A stretch of DNA of 64,000 bases from Pseudoclavibacter sp. RFBB5 (GTDB taxonomy: Bacteria > Actinomycetota > Actinomycetes > Actinomycetales > Microbacteriaceae). Under the pieces are notes generated by a model. That model saw only the letters and a program-made list of their open reading frames with translations, did not search any database and was not told the DNA's origin. How positions within the stretch are numbered: the first letter of the stretch is position 1; the number at the start of each line of letters is the position of its first letter. Positions 33,066 to 42,689 of this stretch are shown in pieces. The stretch is from assembly GCF_002931555.1 (NCBI RefSeq), contig NZ_PSTZ01000007.1:868001-932000 (forward strand). Direction: 5' to 3'. A program made the position numbers and the translations under genes.

Positions 33066-33071
33066 TAACCT
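33066..33071 (+). promoter_or_regulatory. -10 hexamer of the phosphotransferase-like gene (TAACCT), leaderless type
   Basis: TAACCT, 6 nt, ATG 33078. Confidence 0.6.
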
Positions 33072-33077
33072 GGACCC

Positions 33078-34268
33078 ATGGCTGAGCTCTCGCTGGAACT
33101 CGCGGCACTTGCCGTGGCCGCTGTCCCCGACCTCGATGTGGCTGCGGCCCTCGAGCACACGTATGGGGCGCACGGCGACTTCGACGCCGCTCTGCTGACG
33201 CTCGCGGACGGCGAGACGATCATCGCTCGGCGCCCGACGTCGTCCGCCGCGGCTCAGGAGCAGCTGGCCGACGTGCGTGCGCTGGCCGTGTTGACACCCG
33301 GGATGCGCAGCCGACTCCCGTTCCAGGTGTCCGAGGTGCTCGGCAGCCTGGCCGGTCAGCGCGAGCGGGTCGCCGTGTACACGTATCTGCGCGGGATCCC
33401 CGCCGACCAGGAGACGCTCGAGCCCGGCACGCTCTTCCTCGTGAGCCTCGGTCGTGCCATCGCCGCCATCCACTCTCTTCCGAAGGGGCCCGTCGAGGCC
33501 GCGGGCATGCCGACGCTCACCGCGACTGAAGCGAGGCAGGCCGCCGCGCAGACGATCGCCCGAGCGAAGGAGACCGGCCGTCTTCCGGTCACGCTGGACC
33601 GCCGATGGTCGGCGGCCGTCGACGACGATTCGCTCTGGCAGTTCCAGCCGACGGTCATCCATGGGGCGCTCGGGCTCTCGTCGATCATCACCGACGGCAA
33701 TCAGGTGCGCGGTGTTCTCGGTTGGAGTGACCTGCGCGTCGGCGATCCTGCTCGAGACCTCCACTGGATCTCGTCCCTCGATGGCGCTATCGCTCGCGGG
33801 ATTCTCGATGAGTACACGGACGAGGCCCCCGGGACCGTGGATCGGCAGCTTCGACAGCGCGCACTGCTCTACGCAGAGCTCGAGCTCGCCCGCTGGCTGC
33901 TCCACGGCGTGGATGCCGGCGACGCGGACATCATCTCGGACGCGGAGGGGATGCTCGACTCTCTCGTCGACCGCATCCACCGTGCGCCCGCTCAGCCGCT
34001 GGTCCACGAGACGCTTCCTGTGCTCGATATCGCCGAGGTGCAGGAGCTCTTGAAGGAGGCCGCTGGTCGCCGCCCGGCGCACCAGCCTGCCACGCAGGAC
34101 ACGGGGAGCGCCGTGCTGACCGGACTGCTGCACGGCACCGACTCTGGGGCCCCTGCCGGCGTGCATCCTGACGACAGCCCGGAGGTCGACGTCGATCACG
34201 CAGCCGAGGACGACCTCGACGACGACACTCCCCCGAACGACTTCATGCAGACGGACTCGCGGCGCTGA
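33078..34268 (+). CDS. aminoglycoside/macrolide phosphotransferase-like protein, probably catalytically dead
   Basis: 396 aa with an APH/MPH kinase fold. The catalytic loop, normally HGDLHPGN, reads HGALGLSS with Ala197 replacing the catalytic Asp. The metal-binding Asp of the following IDWxDxRxGDP motif is Gly215 in VLGWSDLRVGDPARDL. The rest of the scaffold is well kept, which suggests a selected pseudokinase rather than decay. The last about 60 residues form an acidic tail. It sits between nudC and the adnBA operon; its 3' end overlaps adnB antisense by 26 bp. Confidence 0.8.
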   Translation: MAELSLELAALAVAAVPDLDVAAALEHTYGAHGDFDAALLTLADGETIIARRPTSSAAAQEQLADVRALAVLTPGMRSRLPFQVSEVLGSLAGQRERVAVYTYLRGIPADQETLEPGTLFLVSLGRAIAAIHSLPKGPVEAAGMPTLTATEARQAAAQTIARAKETGRLPVTLDRRWSAAVDDDSLWQFQPTVIHGALGLSSIITDGNQVRGVLGWSDLRVGDPARDLHWISSLDGAIARGILDEYTDEAPGTVDRQLRQRALLYAELELARWLLHGVDAGDADIISDAEGMLDSLVDRIHRAPAQPLVHETLPVLDIAEVQELLKEAAGRRPAHQPATQDTGSAVLTGLLHGTDSGAPAGVHPDDSPEVDVDHAAEDDLDDDTPPNDFMQTDSRR

Positions 34269-37200
34269 GCGCAGCTTCCGCCTCTGCGAGCAGACGTTCG
34301 AGCTCTCGGCGCCCTGTGATCTCCGGGACTCGGATCTCCTCGCCTTCGCGGACGTAGACGAGCACTGCGTCGATGAGCTCGGGCGCGATACCGGTGTGCT
34401 CCGAGTAGGCGAGTGTGTAGAGCGCGAGCTGCAGCTGACGCTCCCATCGGGCGCTCTCGCCGCTCGGCACGCGACCGGTCTTCCAGTCGACGACCTCGAT
34501 TCGGCCGTCGTGCTCGAAGACGGCGTCGATCTTGCAGACCACGGTGCGGTCGCCGAGGCGGAACTCGATGGTCTGCTCCACGAGAATCGGGGTCCTGTGC
34601 GGCCACGGCGTCTCGAGGAACGCGTCCTGCAGGCGTTCGAGTTCGGCGAAGTCGGCGCCTGACGCGTCCGCGAGGCTGCCAAGTGCCGCGTCTTCCGTGC
34701 CGAAGATCTCGGCCATGCCGAGGAGGTCTCCGCCGACGTTGGGCGCAGCGTAGTGAGCCTCCACCCAGGCGTGGAACATCGTCCCGATCCGGGTCTGTCT
34801 GAACGGCTTCTGCGGCATCGGGCGTCGCAACTGCGCCGCGATCTCGGCGGGATCGGTGACGAGGTCCTTGAACTTCGAGGCCGCGAAACGTGACGGGAGC
34901 TGGATGTGCGTCACCGTGCTGCGGTCGGCGCGTTCCCGGAGGAGGAGGTCGATGCGTCGATCGAGCGCTGCGTCCGGGATCGTCGCGCCGTGCTGAGCAC
35001 TGGCGACGGCCTCTGCGAGCTCGCCCACCCGCCGACGGCGGGCCTCGGTGAATGGCTGATGCGGCCACGCCACGCTGTCCGCGGCGAGTGATTCCGGCGC
35101 ATCCTCGAGCGTGTTCTCCGGCGGGGTCTCGATGATGCCCGCGTCGGCGAGCTCGCTGACGAAGGTCGAGACCTTCCGTGGCGCCTTGTGGATGGCGCTC
35201 CAGTAGGAACCCGTGATGAGCAGCTCGTGGCGCGCACGCGTGTAGGCGACGTAGGCGAGTCGCCGTTCCTCGTCGTCGTTGCGCTCCCTGATGCGCTCCT
35301 TGAGCTCGACCATGAGGTCGGCGAGCTCCTTCTGCGACTCCGCTTCCCGCCAGGGCAGCTCCGGCCGGTCGTGGGCGTCGAGCAGGAGCTCGTACGGGAT
35401 GGCACCGCGCCGGATCCAGCCGAGGCCGTCGCGTGATGAGCTTGGCATCTCCCCCTCGACACTCCGGGGCACGGCGACGAAGTCCCACTCGAGTCCTTTG
35501 GAACCGTGGATGCTGAGCAGCTGCACGACCCCTGGCTCGGCCTGCTCCTGGACGGGGGCGAGCGTGTCGTCCCCCGCGGCGATCTCGACCCAGTCGAGGA
35601 ACGCGCCCAGATCTGCATCCGGCTCGGCGGACGCGAATGACGCGGCCGCTTCGACGAACGCGTCGAGGTTGCCCACTCTGGCGATGTTGCTGGGGTTCGC
35701 GGTCACTTCGAGGTCGAGACCCATGATCGAGATGGTGGTGTCGACGAAGCTGGTGATCGGGAGTCCCGAGTTTCGTCGGAGCTCGGAGATCAGGTCGTTC
35801 ACCTTCGGGATGCGGCGGAGCGCCTCGTCGCTGAGTTCGGTCAGCCAGGCGTCCGGCTCGTCACGCCTGGCCGCGCCCCGGATGCGGGTGGCGAGGAAGT
35901 CGAGCGCCTCCTGCAACGGCACCTCGTCGTCGCCGCTCGCGAGTTCTCGTCGGCTCGCACGGACGTCGTCCGCGAGGGCAGCCATGGTGACGTCCCGGTT
36001 GGCGAGGCGCCGCGAGATGTCGTGGATGACCTTCACGTCGGCGAGGCCGAACCGGTACTTCGCGCCGACGAGCAGCCGGATGAGCTCGTTGCCCGCGGTG
36101 GAATCGTGCGCGACGCGCATGGCACAGCGGAGGTCCACGACCTCCGGCGAGGAGAGGAGCCCGCCCAAGCCGATGACCCTGTTGGGCACACCGGCACGGG
36201 TCAGTGCCGCTGAGAAGAGTGGCAGGAGCTTGCGGGCGCGGAGCAGCACGGCTCCCGAGGGCGGCTTCGTCTCGCCACCGCCGATGCCCACGATGCGGTC
36301 GCGCATCCAAGTGGCGACGGCATCCGCCTCATCATCGAGAGTCTCGGGGAACGCCAGCGAGACCGTGCCCGCCGCCGCACCCGGCCGCGTGCCGAGCTGG
36401 GTGACGCCGGGGTCATTGGCCTCAGGGAGCCTGGAGGCGACCTGGTTCGCTGCGTCGAGGATGCGCGCGTCGTTTCGCCAGGAGATCGACAGCTGGAAGG
36501 TGGGCTCTTCCCCTGGCGGTGCGATGCGCGTTCTGAAGTCGCGGTGGAATCGACGCATGTTGCCGGGGCTCGCGCCTCTCCACCCGTAGATGGACTGCTT
36601 CGGGTCGCCGACAGCGAGGACCGGGTGATCGCCGAAGATCGTTCCGAGGAGGCGAGTCTGGCCGACGCTCGTGTCCTGGTATTCGTCGAGGATCACGAAC
36701 CGGTGCCTGCTTCGCAGCTCCGCGACGACGGCCGGTGTGCCCGCGCAGATCTCCGCCGCGAACGTCACCTGGTCGGAGAACTCGATGAGACCGCGCTTGC
36801 GCTTCTCGAACTGGTAGCGCTCGGCGAGCGCGACGAAGATCGGCAGCTCTTCCAGGATGGCGACGGCGTCGGTCACCGGCTTGCTCGGCGTGTTCGCCTT
36901 GCCTCGGCCCGGCAGCTGACCGACCCGCCGGAACTCGGCGACGAACGCGTCGCACGCGTCGGCGGAGAGCTGGTTGTCTCTCATCGCCCTCGCGACGTTG
37001 AGCGCGAGGGCCGTGATGGCCGCGAGCTGCAGATCGAGCGAGCTGAGGCGTTCGTCGTCGCTCGCGAGCACGACGCTGCGCATGAGCGCGAATGCGGTCA
37101 TCTCGTCGACGATTCGGGCGTCCGGCTCTTGTCCGATGAGGAGGGCGTTCTCCGAGAACACGCGGTTCGCGAACGAGTTGTAGGTCGACACCTCGGGGGA

Positions 37201-37539
37201 AGCGAACTCGTCACCCCCGACCAGCCCTTCGCTGCGAAGCCGGGCGAGGGCCAGCTGCACGCGTTCTCGGAGTTCCCCCGCTGCCTTCCTGGTGAAGGTC
37301 AGACCGAGGATCTCGGTGGGATGCACGCCCTGAGCGGCCACGAGCCAGACGATGCGCTGCACCATGGTCTGAGTCTTGCCGCTGCCAGCTCCGGCCATCA
37401 CGAGACTCGGCGCGGGGGGCGCTTCGATGACGAGACGCTGCTCCGGGGTCGGTTCGAGCATTCGCGACGGGTCGTTGTCGGCGAGTGCCAGCGCGATGTC
37501 GCCGTGCGTGACGGCTGCTGCGGGCCAGGTGTGCGTCAT
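34243..37539 (-). CDS. adnB: UvrD/AddA-like helicase-nuclease, AdnB type
   Basis: 1098 aa. SF1A motor with Walker A AGAGSGKTQT, LDEYQDTSVGQ (II), GDPKQSIYGWRGA (III), SIHGSKGLEWD (V) and VAYTRARHEL (VI), followed by a RecB-type PD-(D/E)xK nuclease (about 920-1080) with KIDAVFEHDG, EVVDWKTGR and QLALYTLAY. Together with AdnA it forms the actinobacterial end-resecting helicase-nuclease that replaces RecBCD/AddAB. ATG overlaps the adnA stop (ATGA), so the subunits are made together. Confidence 0.93.
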   Translation of the reverse strand: MTHTWPAAAVTHGDIALALADNDPSRMLEPTPEQRLVIEAPPAPSLVMAGAGSGKTQTMVQRIVWLVAAQGVHPTEILGLTFTRKAAGELRERVQLALARLRSEGLVGGDEFASPEVSTYNSFANRVFSENALLIGQEPDARIVDEMTAFALMRSVVLASDDERLSSLDLQLAAITALALNVARAMRDNQLSADACDAFVAEFRRVGQLPGRGKANTPSKPVTDAVAILEELPIFVALAERYQFEKRKRGLIEFSDQVTFAAEICAGTPAVVAELRSRHRFVILDEYQDTSVGQTRLLGTIFGDHPVLAVGDPKQSIYGWRGASPGNMRRFHRDFRTRIAPPGEEPTFQLSISWRNDARILDAANQVASRLPEANDPGVTQLGTRPGAAAGTVSLAFPETLDDEADAVATWMRDRIVGIGGGETKPPSGAVLLRARKLLPLFSAALTRAGVPNRVIGLGGLLSSPEVVDLRCAMRVAHDSTAGNELIRLLVGAKYRFGLADVKVIHDISRRLANRDVTMAALADDVRASRRELASGDDEVPLQEALDFLATRIRGAARRDEPDAWLTELSDEALRRIPKVNDLISELRRNSGLPITSFVDTTISIMGLDLEVTANPSNIARVGNLDAFVEAAASFASAEPDADLGAFLDWVEIAAGDDTLAPVQEQAEPGVVQLLSIHGSKGLEWDFVAVPRSVEGEMPSSSRDGLGWIRRGAIPYELLLDAHDRPELPWREAESQKELADLMVELKERIRERNDDEERRLAYVAYTRARHELLITGSYWSAIHKAPRKVSTFVSELADAGIIETPPENTLEDAPESLAADSVAWPHQPFTEARRRRVGELAEAVASAQHGATIPDAALDRRIDLLLRERADRSTVTHIQLPSRFAASKFKDLVTDPAEIAAQLRRPMPQKPFRQTRIGTMFHAWVEAHYAAPNVGGDLLGMAEIFGTEDAALGSLADASGADFAELERLQDAFLETPWPHRTPILVEQTIEFRLGDRTVVCKIDAVFEHDGRIEVVDWKTGRVPSGESARWERQLQLALYTLAYSEHTGIAPELIDAVLVYVREGEEIRVPEITGRRELERLLAEAEAALSAASPSA

Positions 37540-40500
37540 TCGGTGACCTCCGGTGCGGCGTGCAGTGCGCACGCTCGTCCGCCACCGAACGAGCCGAGGC
37601 AGTGCGACTCGAGGTGGGCAAGATAGTGGGCGTCGGCGACGTGGTCGCTGCCTCCCGTCTCACGGGAGGGCTCAGGGATTCCGACCATGCCGAGGGCGAC
37701 GGTGCGGACGCGGTCGAAGAACTCCGCGGTTGCCGCTTCGTCGAACGGCTGCTGGGTGCGCTCGCTCCACTCGAGTTTCGAGGTCGGCTTCGCGAGGAAG
37801 ACGAGCTTCGCCTCGTGCACCTCTGCGGCGGGGATCTCCCCTCCCTGGTCGCTTCGCGGGGGAAGCTCAACGGACTGGGGCGGACGATCGACGGGGTCGC
37901 TCACCGCTCCCGTCGAGAGGGCGAGCTGGTAGGCGGCAAGCTGCGCGTTCCTGGTCATGGAGTCGTTGGACGGCATCGACTTGCCGGTCTTGAAGTCGAC
38001 GACGTCGACGGAACCGGCAGCGGTGCTCTCGATGCGGTCGATCTTGCCGCGCAGCACGACCTGGGCGCTGGCGTCGCCCTCGACGCGCACCTCAATGCTG
38101 AATCCACGCTCGGCCCCGAGCAGCGCGCCGCCGCTGAGACTGACGCGGTGCAGGTAGGCGGAGAGGTTGCGTACGAGCTCGTCGACCTTCGCTCGAACGG
38201 CTTTCTCCTGCCAGGGTGCGTCGAAGTCACTCGAGCGCAGGCGCGCCTGCGCGAAGGCCGTTCGAGCCTCCAAGCTGGGGAAGTCGAACTCGGCGGCCGC
38301 GTGCACGATGTTGCCGACGTTCATACTCTCGCTCGTGCTCCCGCCTCCGTGCGAGCTCACGAACCAGTTCACGCCGCAGTCCTCGAAGCTCTCGATGCTG
38401 GACGGCGAGACCGGGATGCTCGCGTCGGGGTCGGACGGGTCGTGCAGTGGCCTGCCGGTGGTAGGCGGCAGGAGTCCGTACCAGTGGGCCGGGTCCGCGC
38501 CGGGCACGCCCTCCGCCGAGAGCTTCGCGAGACCTGCCGCGCCGGAGGTCTCGACCCCGTCGACGATCGCGGCACGACGCAGCTCGCCGACGAGGCCACG
38601 CAGGGTCAGGGACCCGAGCGCTACCTGCCCCGGCCCCGCGACCGAGTCGTTCCACGAGGTCGAGGACAGCAGGAAGAACGGCGACGGCGCGCTGTCCTCG
38701 CTTTCCTCTGCAGTCAGCAGCAGCCACTCCGAGGACCTGGAGACGGCCTGGGCGAACATGCGTCGCTCGTCGTGCAGTACTTCGAGTCGTCGGTCCACGA
38801 GATCGCGAGTGGTGTCGATGCCTCGTTCGAGCTCAGCGAGCTGACCTGCCCCGAGCAGCGAATCGCGGAGACGCAGGTTCGGCCAGACGCCGTCTGAGAG
38901 ACCGGCGACCACGACGACTCGGAACTCGCGACCGAGCACGGCGGCCGGAGTCGTGACGGTGACCGTGCCGCCGTGCGCGCGACTCGCCAGGGAGTCGGCG
39001 GTGACCTCGCTCCCGGTCCACTGCAGGATGAAGTCGTGGATGCCCGCGTCCGGCTGCCGCTCCACGAAGCGCTTGCCGACGTCGAAGAGCGTGACCAGGG
39101 CGTCGAGGTGGGCACCGATCTGCTCCGCTCGCGGCCCCGAACCCAGCGCTGCCTCGCGCCACGGTCTCGCGAGGCCGAGGCGCTCCCACACGGCGAACAG
39201 GACCTCGTCGGCCGCGATGCTGCGCTGCTGGCCACTCGCGGCTTCGATCTCGGCTGCGACGGCACGGATCACCGAACCCAGCTGCTGGAGGGCCCGCGTC
39301 GCGCTGCGTCCGCTTGCCGAGCCGCCTGTCGCCAGCAGGCGCTCGAATGTCGCCGAGACGGGCGCGTCCGGGTCGGTCAGGAGGCGGAGGCCGGCAACGC
39401 GGGAGACGGCCTCGACGAGCAGCTCGTCGGCGGCGCGGTTTCCCCCCGCCGCGATCTCGTCCAGCCGCAGGGCACGCCGGACTCGCCGCAGCTGCACGGG
39501 ATCGATCGCGAAGACCGGTGAGGCGGCGAGCTCCGCGATGGCTTCCGGGGTGAGCTCATCAGCCCCGCTCGCGATGGCCGCAAGACGAACCACCGCCTGC
39601 ACCGCCTTGTCTCTCGCCGCGGGAAGGGCCTGCGAGGAACTCGTCGGCACTTCCAGCTTCGCGAGCTGGCGGCGCAGCGACTCGATGCTGCCACCGCGGC
39701 GCGTGATGACCGCCATGTCATCCCAGGGCACGTCGTGAAGGAGGTGCAGTTCACGGAGGTAGTCGGCGATCCCACGGCACTCGGCCGCCGCCGACGTGGC
39801 GGAGAAGCGAGCCACCGTCGGTGGGGCGGCCGGCGTTCGGGCGGCCGCCGCTGAGGCACCGGCCCGAGCCGCATCCGCCCCTCGGTGTCCGGATTCTCGC
39901 TGCACGCCGATGCCCTCCGTGACGCGCCGCACGAACGCTCTGAGCTCCGCACCCCCTCGATGCACGGTGCCGAGGACGAGCCGAATCGGCGCCGCGAGCG
40001 CGCCGCGCGTCTCTCCGCGCCAGTCTGCCGCCAGTTCCGGTCTCGAACCGCGGAAGCCACCCGTCGTGATGTCGGGGTCGCCGAACGAGACGATGCGCAC
40101 GCCTCGCAGGGCGAAGGCCGCGAGGAGCCTTCGCCCCGACTCGGTGAACTCCTGGACGTCGTCGACCAGGAGGAGCTTGAGCTCGGCGAAGGCGTCGAGG
40201 CTGGCCGCGGAGTGCACGAGACTGGCCGCTTCGAGCACGATGCCAGGCGTGTCGAACGCGTTCGGCTTCGCCTGCTCGATGCTCTCGCGGAACTGTCGTG
40301 CGACCGCCGCAGCACCCGACCACACGGGCCTGAGATGGGCGAGCTCCTCGAGTCGCTCCGGTGTCACGTCGTACTCCGACATGGCGGCCAGGAGGTCGCG
40401 CAGCTCGGCCCTGAAGCCACGCAGCCCGATCGTCTCCGGGGTCACGGGCGGTGCCCATTCGACGGGCGCCGCGTGCAGCCCCTCCGGGACGGCCGCGGCG

Positions 40501-40907
40501 CGCGCCTCGAGGTCGCTCTGGATGAGCTCGGCCAGGATCGTGTCCTCGTCGGCGCCCGTGAGCAGCTGCGGGGCCTGCATACCGCGCCTCGCGCGGTCGG
40601 CACGCACGATCTCGAAGGCGAGCGACTCGGGCGTGCGCGCCATGGCACCAGGGGTGCTGACCGCGAGTCGCTCGGCGATGCTCTCGCGGAGCCGTGCAGC
40701 GCTGCGTCGGTCGGGGGTCAGCGCAAGCACCTCGGTGGTGCGGAGGCCGTCCACGAGAACGCGCCGCGCGAGCATCTCGATGAGCGTCGTCGTCTTCCCC
40801 GAGCCCGGGGCACCGACAACGCTGAGATGCGACGTCTCGTCAGCCTCGAGAACGGCCATCTGCGTGGCGTCGAGGAGCACTGCATCGAGCACTGGTCCGG
40901 AAGTCAT
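37536..40907 (-). CDS. adnA: helicase-nuclease subunit, AdnA type
   Basis: 1123 aa. The N-terminal P-loop GAPGSGKTTTL is intact, but motif II reads LLVDDVQEFTE, as expected for the divergent AdnA/AddB-type motor. The C-terminal nuclease has VDVVDFKTGK and NAQLAAYQLAL. Cysteines flanking the nuclease (FEDCGVNWF and SHCLG-x6-CALH) could hold an Fe-S cluster, but I see only three rather than four. Start at ATG 40907, with TACCGT 6 nt upstream. First gene of the adnA-adnB operon. Confidence 0.9.
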   Translation of the reverse strand: MTSGPVLDAVLLDATQMAVLEADETSHLSVVGAPGSGKTTTLIEMLARRVLVDGLRTTEVLALTPDRRSAARLRESIAERLAVSTPGAMARTPESLAFEIVRADRARRGMQAPQLLTGADEDTILAELIQSDLEARAAAVPEGLHAAPVEWAPPVTPETIGLRGFRAELRDLLAAMSEYDVTPERLEELAHLRPVWSGAAAVARQFRESIEQAKPNAFDTPGIVLEAASLVHSAASLDAFAELKLLLVDDVQEFTESGRRLLAAFALRGVRIVSFGDPDITTGGFRGSRPELAADWRGETRGALAAPIRLVLGTVHRGGAELRAFVRRVTEGIGVQRESGHRGADAARAGASAAAARTPAAPPTVARFSATSAAAECRGIADYLRELHLLHDVPWDDMAVITRRGGSIESLRRQLAKLEVPTSSSQALPAARDKAVQAVVRLAAIASGADELTPEAIAELAASPVFAIDPVQLRRVRRALRLDEIAAGGNRAADELLVEAVSRVAGLRLLTDPDAPVSATFERLLATGGSASGRSATRALQQLGSVIRAVAAEIEAASGQQRSIAADEVLFAVWERLGLARPWREAALGSGPRAEQIGAHLDALVTLFDVGKRFVERQPDAGIHDFILQWTGSEVTADSLASRAHGGTVTVTTPAAVLGREFRVVVVAGLSDGVWPNLRLRDSLLGAGQLAELERGIDTTRDLVDRRLEVLHDERRMFAQAVSRSSEWLLLTAEESEDSAPSPFFLLSSTSWNDSVAGPGQVALGSLTLRGLVGELRRAAIVDGVETSGAAGLAKLSAEGVPGADPAHWYGLLPPTTGRPLHDPSDPDASIPVSPSSIESFEDCGVNWFVSSHGGGSTSESMNVGNIVHAAAEFDFPSLEARTAFAQARLRSSDFDAPWQEKAVRAKVDELVRNLSAYLHRVSLSGGALLGAERGFSIEVRVEGDASAQVVLRGKIDRIESTAAGSVDVVDFKTGKSMPSNDSMTRNAQLAAYQLALSTGAVSDPVDRPPQSVELPPRSDQGGEIPAAEVHEAKLVFLAKPTSKLEWSERTQQPFDEAATAEFFDRVRTVALGMVGIPEPSRETGGSDHVADAHYLAHLESHCLGSFGGGRACALHAAPEVTE

Positions 40908-40913
40908 GCAGTC

Positions 40914-40919
40914 ACGGTA
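40914..40919 (-). promoter_or_regulatory. -10 hexamer of the adnAB operon (TACCGT), leaderless type
   Basis: TACCGT on the minus strand, 6 nt upstream of the adnA ATG; no LexA palindrome within 150 nt. Confidence 0.6.
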
Positions 40920-41073
40920 TCCCGGGGCACCGACATTCGACGCGCAGCCATGGCCGCAGTCCGACGTGGCCAGCACGCGTTGCGCCCACGGCGAAAGACG
41001 AGGCGAATGCGCGCGAGCCCGGCGGCCTGCCGGTAGCCTTGCCAGACACCCGTTCGCATCCGAAAGGCGCCAA

Positions 41074-41298
41074 GTGGAAGTTCGCATCGGCATCAAGCAC
41101 GCCCCACGAGAGCTCTCGTTCGAGACCGATCTCACCAAGGACGACTTCGAGCGCATCATCGAAGAGGCAGTCGCGAAGGAAGCAGCCATCGTGAAGCTGC
41201 ACGATTCGAAGTCGCGCTCCTACCTCGTCGCGACAGAGAACATCCTCTACGTGGAGCTCTCCGGCGACCAGGCTCGCCGCGTCGGCTTCATCGCCTAG
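41074..41298 (+). CDS. DUF3107 family protein
   Basis: 74 aa. EVRIGIKHAPRELSFET at the start and LYVELSGDQARRVGF at the end are the DUF3107 signature (mycobacterial TB9.4 family), function unknown. GTG start preceded by gaaagg. A TAGCCT at 41034-41039 would give a leader of about 28 nt. Followed 9 nt later by a small membrane protein gene, probably in one operon. Confidence 0.9.
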   Translation: MEVRIGIKHAPRELSFETDLTKDDFERIIEEAVAKEAAIVKLHDSKSRSYLVATENILYVELSGDQARRVGFIA

Positions 41299-41307
41299 AC
41301 CACCACC

Positions 41308-41637
41308 ATGGAACTCATGTTCGCGGGCCTTGCGGGAATCCTGCTCGGTGTGGCTGTGCAATTCGCGGCACCCCATCGGGCCACGCGGGGCACGGTGCTC
41401 CTTCCCGCGCTGGGCGGCATCGTCGCGCTCGTGGCCTGGCAGGCGCTCACCTGGCTCCAGGGCCCAGCGCCATGGCTCGCCTATGACGGAGGCTGGATCT
41501 GGGTCATCACCCTCGTTGTCGCCGCGGTCGTGACCATCGCCGTCGGCTGGTCGCTGAGCGCTCGCCGCCAGCACGATGACGACGACCTGCTGCACCGTCT
41601 CAGCCACCTCGGCCGCGCGCAGACGACCACGTCGTAG
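41308..41637 (+). CDS. small integral membrane protein, unknown function
   Basis: 109 aa. Three hydrophobic helices (about 4-20, 28-48 and 60-80) and a polar C-terminal tail RRQHDDDDLLHRLSHLGRAQ. No family recognised. Weak translation start (caccaccATG), so translation may depend on coupling with the DUF3107 gene 9 nt upstream; an alternative start is the ATG 12 nt further on. Confidence 0.75.
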   Translation: MELMFAGLAGILLGVAVQFAAPHRATRGTVLLPALGGIVALVAWQALTWLQGPAPWLAYDGGWIWVITLVVAAVVTIAVGWSLSARRQHDDDDLLHRLSHLGRAQTTTS

Positions 41638-41669
41638 GCGAGTCGGTCTCCCGCTCGCCGCAGACGATC

Positions 41670-41718
41670 AGGCCCCCGTGTCCCGACACTCCGACTGGAG
41701 TGGCCGGGCCGGGGGCCT
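41670..41718. terminator. bidirectional terminator
   Basis: AGGCCCCC / GGGGGCCT stem between convergent genes; an inner CACTCC / GGAGTG pair shortens the loop. Confidence 0.75.
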
Positions 41719-41758
41719 TCGCCGTGCCCCGATACAGGGGCAGGGTCGTGCAGGTCCG

Positions 41759-42490
41759 TCAGGCAGCGAGCCCGAGTGTGTTCATCCGCCGGGAATGACC
41801 GGCGTACAGCACCGACGCGAGCTTCTCGAGCTGCGCTTCCCCGTCGGGGATGAGGGCATCTCCACTCGCTCCCAGCGGCACGTCGAGGGCGAGCCTGATC
41901 GCGAGCACGGTGTCGCCGACGATGCGGCGTCCCCACATCGCGAGTCGGTCGCCGAGGCCGTCTTCATAGTGGATGGCCGCCTCGATCACCGGCAGCAGCT
42001 GATCCCGCTCCTCGTCGGTGATGAAGACGGCCGCAAGCGCCGCCCGGTACTGCTCGCCGCCCTGCTCGGCAACCTCCCCGAAGAAGTCGCGGAAGAAGCC
42101 GGACGAGAGGTGGCAGCTCAGCAGCCGCTGCGCCCAGTCGTGCCCGAGCACTCGTTCCGGGTAGCCGGAGAAGTGCTCGGCAGCCTCGCCGATGCGCGCG
42201 ATGGACGTCTGCTCCGCCGCGGCCTCTGCACCGCCGAGCAGGGTCCTGTGCCGCTCGAGCGCGGCGTTGGCGGCCGCTCCGATGTGCTGCTTGTTGGCGA
42301 GCGCGGGCGCTTCGTTGACGATGGCCGACAGCTCCTGGAACAGCAGCAGCTCGAGGTACGCGGCGCGCGCGACAAGCACGTCGACGGGAACCAGCAGGTC
42401 TCCCAGCGACGTTGCTGGCTTCGGCGCGGATGCCGGGGCTGCGTCGTCCTGGGATCGGTCTCCGCTGCGCCTTCCGAATACTGGCTTCAC
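41759..42490 (-). CDS. ferritin-like fold protein (tRNA hydroxylase/MiaE-like)
   Basis: 243 aa. Ferritin-like helical bundle with widely spaced Glu/His candidates for a di-iron site (ELLLFQEL, EHFSGYPERVLGHDWAQRL, EAAIHYEDGLGDR). Actinobacterial members sit beside rhlE-type helicase genes. Substrate unknown. Start at GTG 42490: TAGGAT (42497-42502) is 6 nt upstream, whereas the GTG at 42496 would touch the hexamer. Confidence 0.82.
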   Translation of the reverse strand: MKPVFGRRSGDRSQDDAAPASAPKPATSLGDLLVPVDVLVARAAYLELLLFQELSAIVNEAPALANKQHIGAAANAALERHRTLLGGAEAAAEQTSIARIGEAAEHFSGYPERVLGHDWAQRLLSCHLSSGFFRDFFGEVAEQGGEQYRAALAAVFITDEERDQLLPVIEAAIHYEDGLGDRLAMWGRRIVGDTVLAIRLALDVPLGASGDALIPDGEAQLEKLASVLYAGHSRRMNTLGLAA

Positions 42491-42496
42491 ACGCAC

Positions 42497-42502
42497 ATCC
42501 TA
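42497..42502 (-). promoter_or_regulatory. -10 hexamer of the ferritin-like gene (TAGGAT), leaderless type
   Basis: TAGGAT on the minus strand, 6 nt before GTG 42490; decides between two GTG codons. Confidence 0.6.
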
Positions 42503-42601
42503 TGCGCCAGACGAGTCCGTCCTGGTGCAGCTCCTGGCCGGTCCGAGTCAGGCGATCTCGGTACCCGCCGATGTCCGGAGGACCAGAAAGCAGCTATTCG
42601 C

Positions 42602-42607
42602 TAGACT
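42602..42607 (+). promoter_or_regulatory. -10 hexamer of the DEAD-box helicase gene (TAGACT)
   Basis: TAGACT places the start of transcription near 42614, leaving a 76-nt leader before GTG 42690. The first ATG (42614) is out of frame with the helicase. Confidence 0.55.
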
Positions 42608-42689
42608 GTGGCGATGCCGCGACCGCGGCCGTTCGGCGCCCTTCGACTTCCCGGGCGCATCCCACAACTGCAGACAGGGCGTTTCACTC

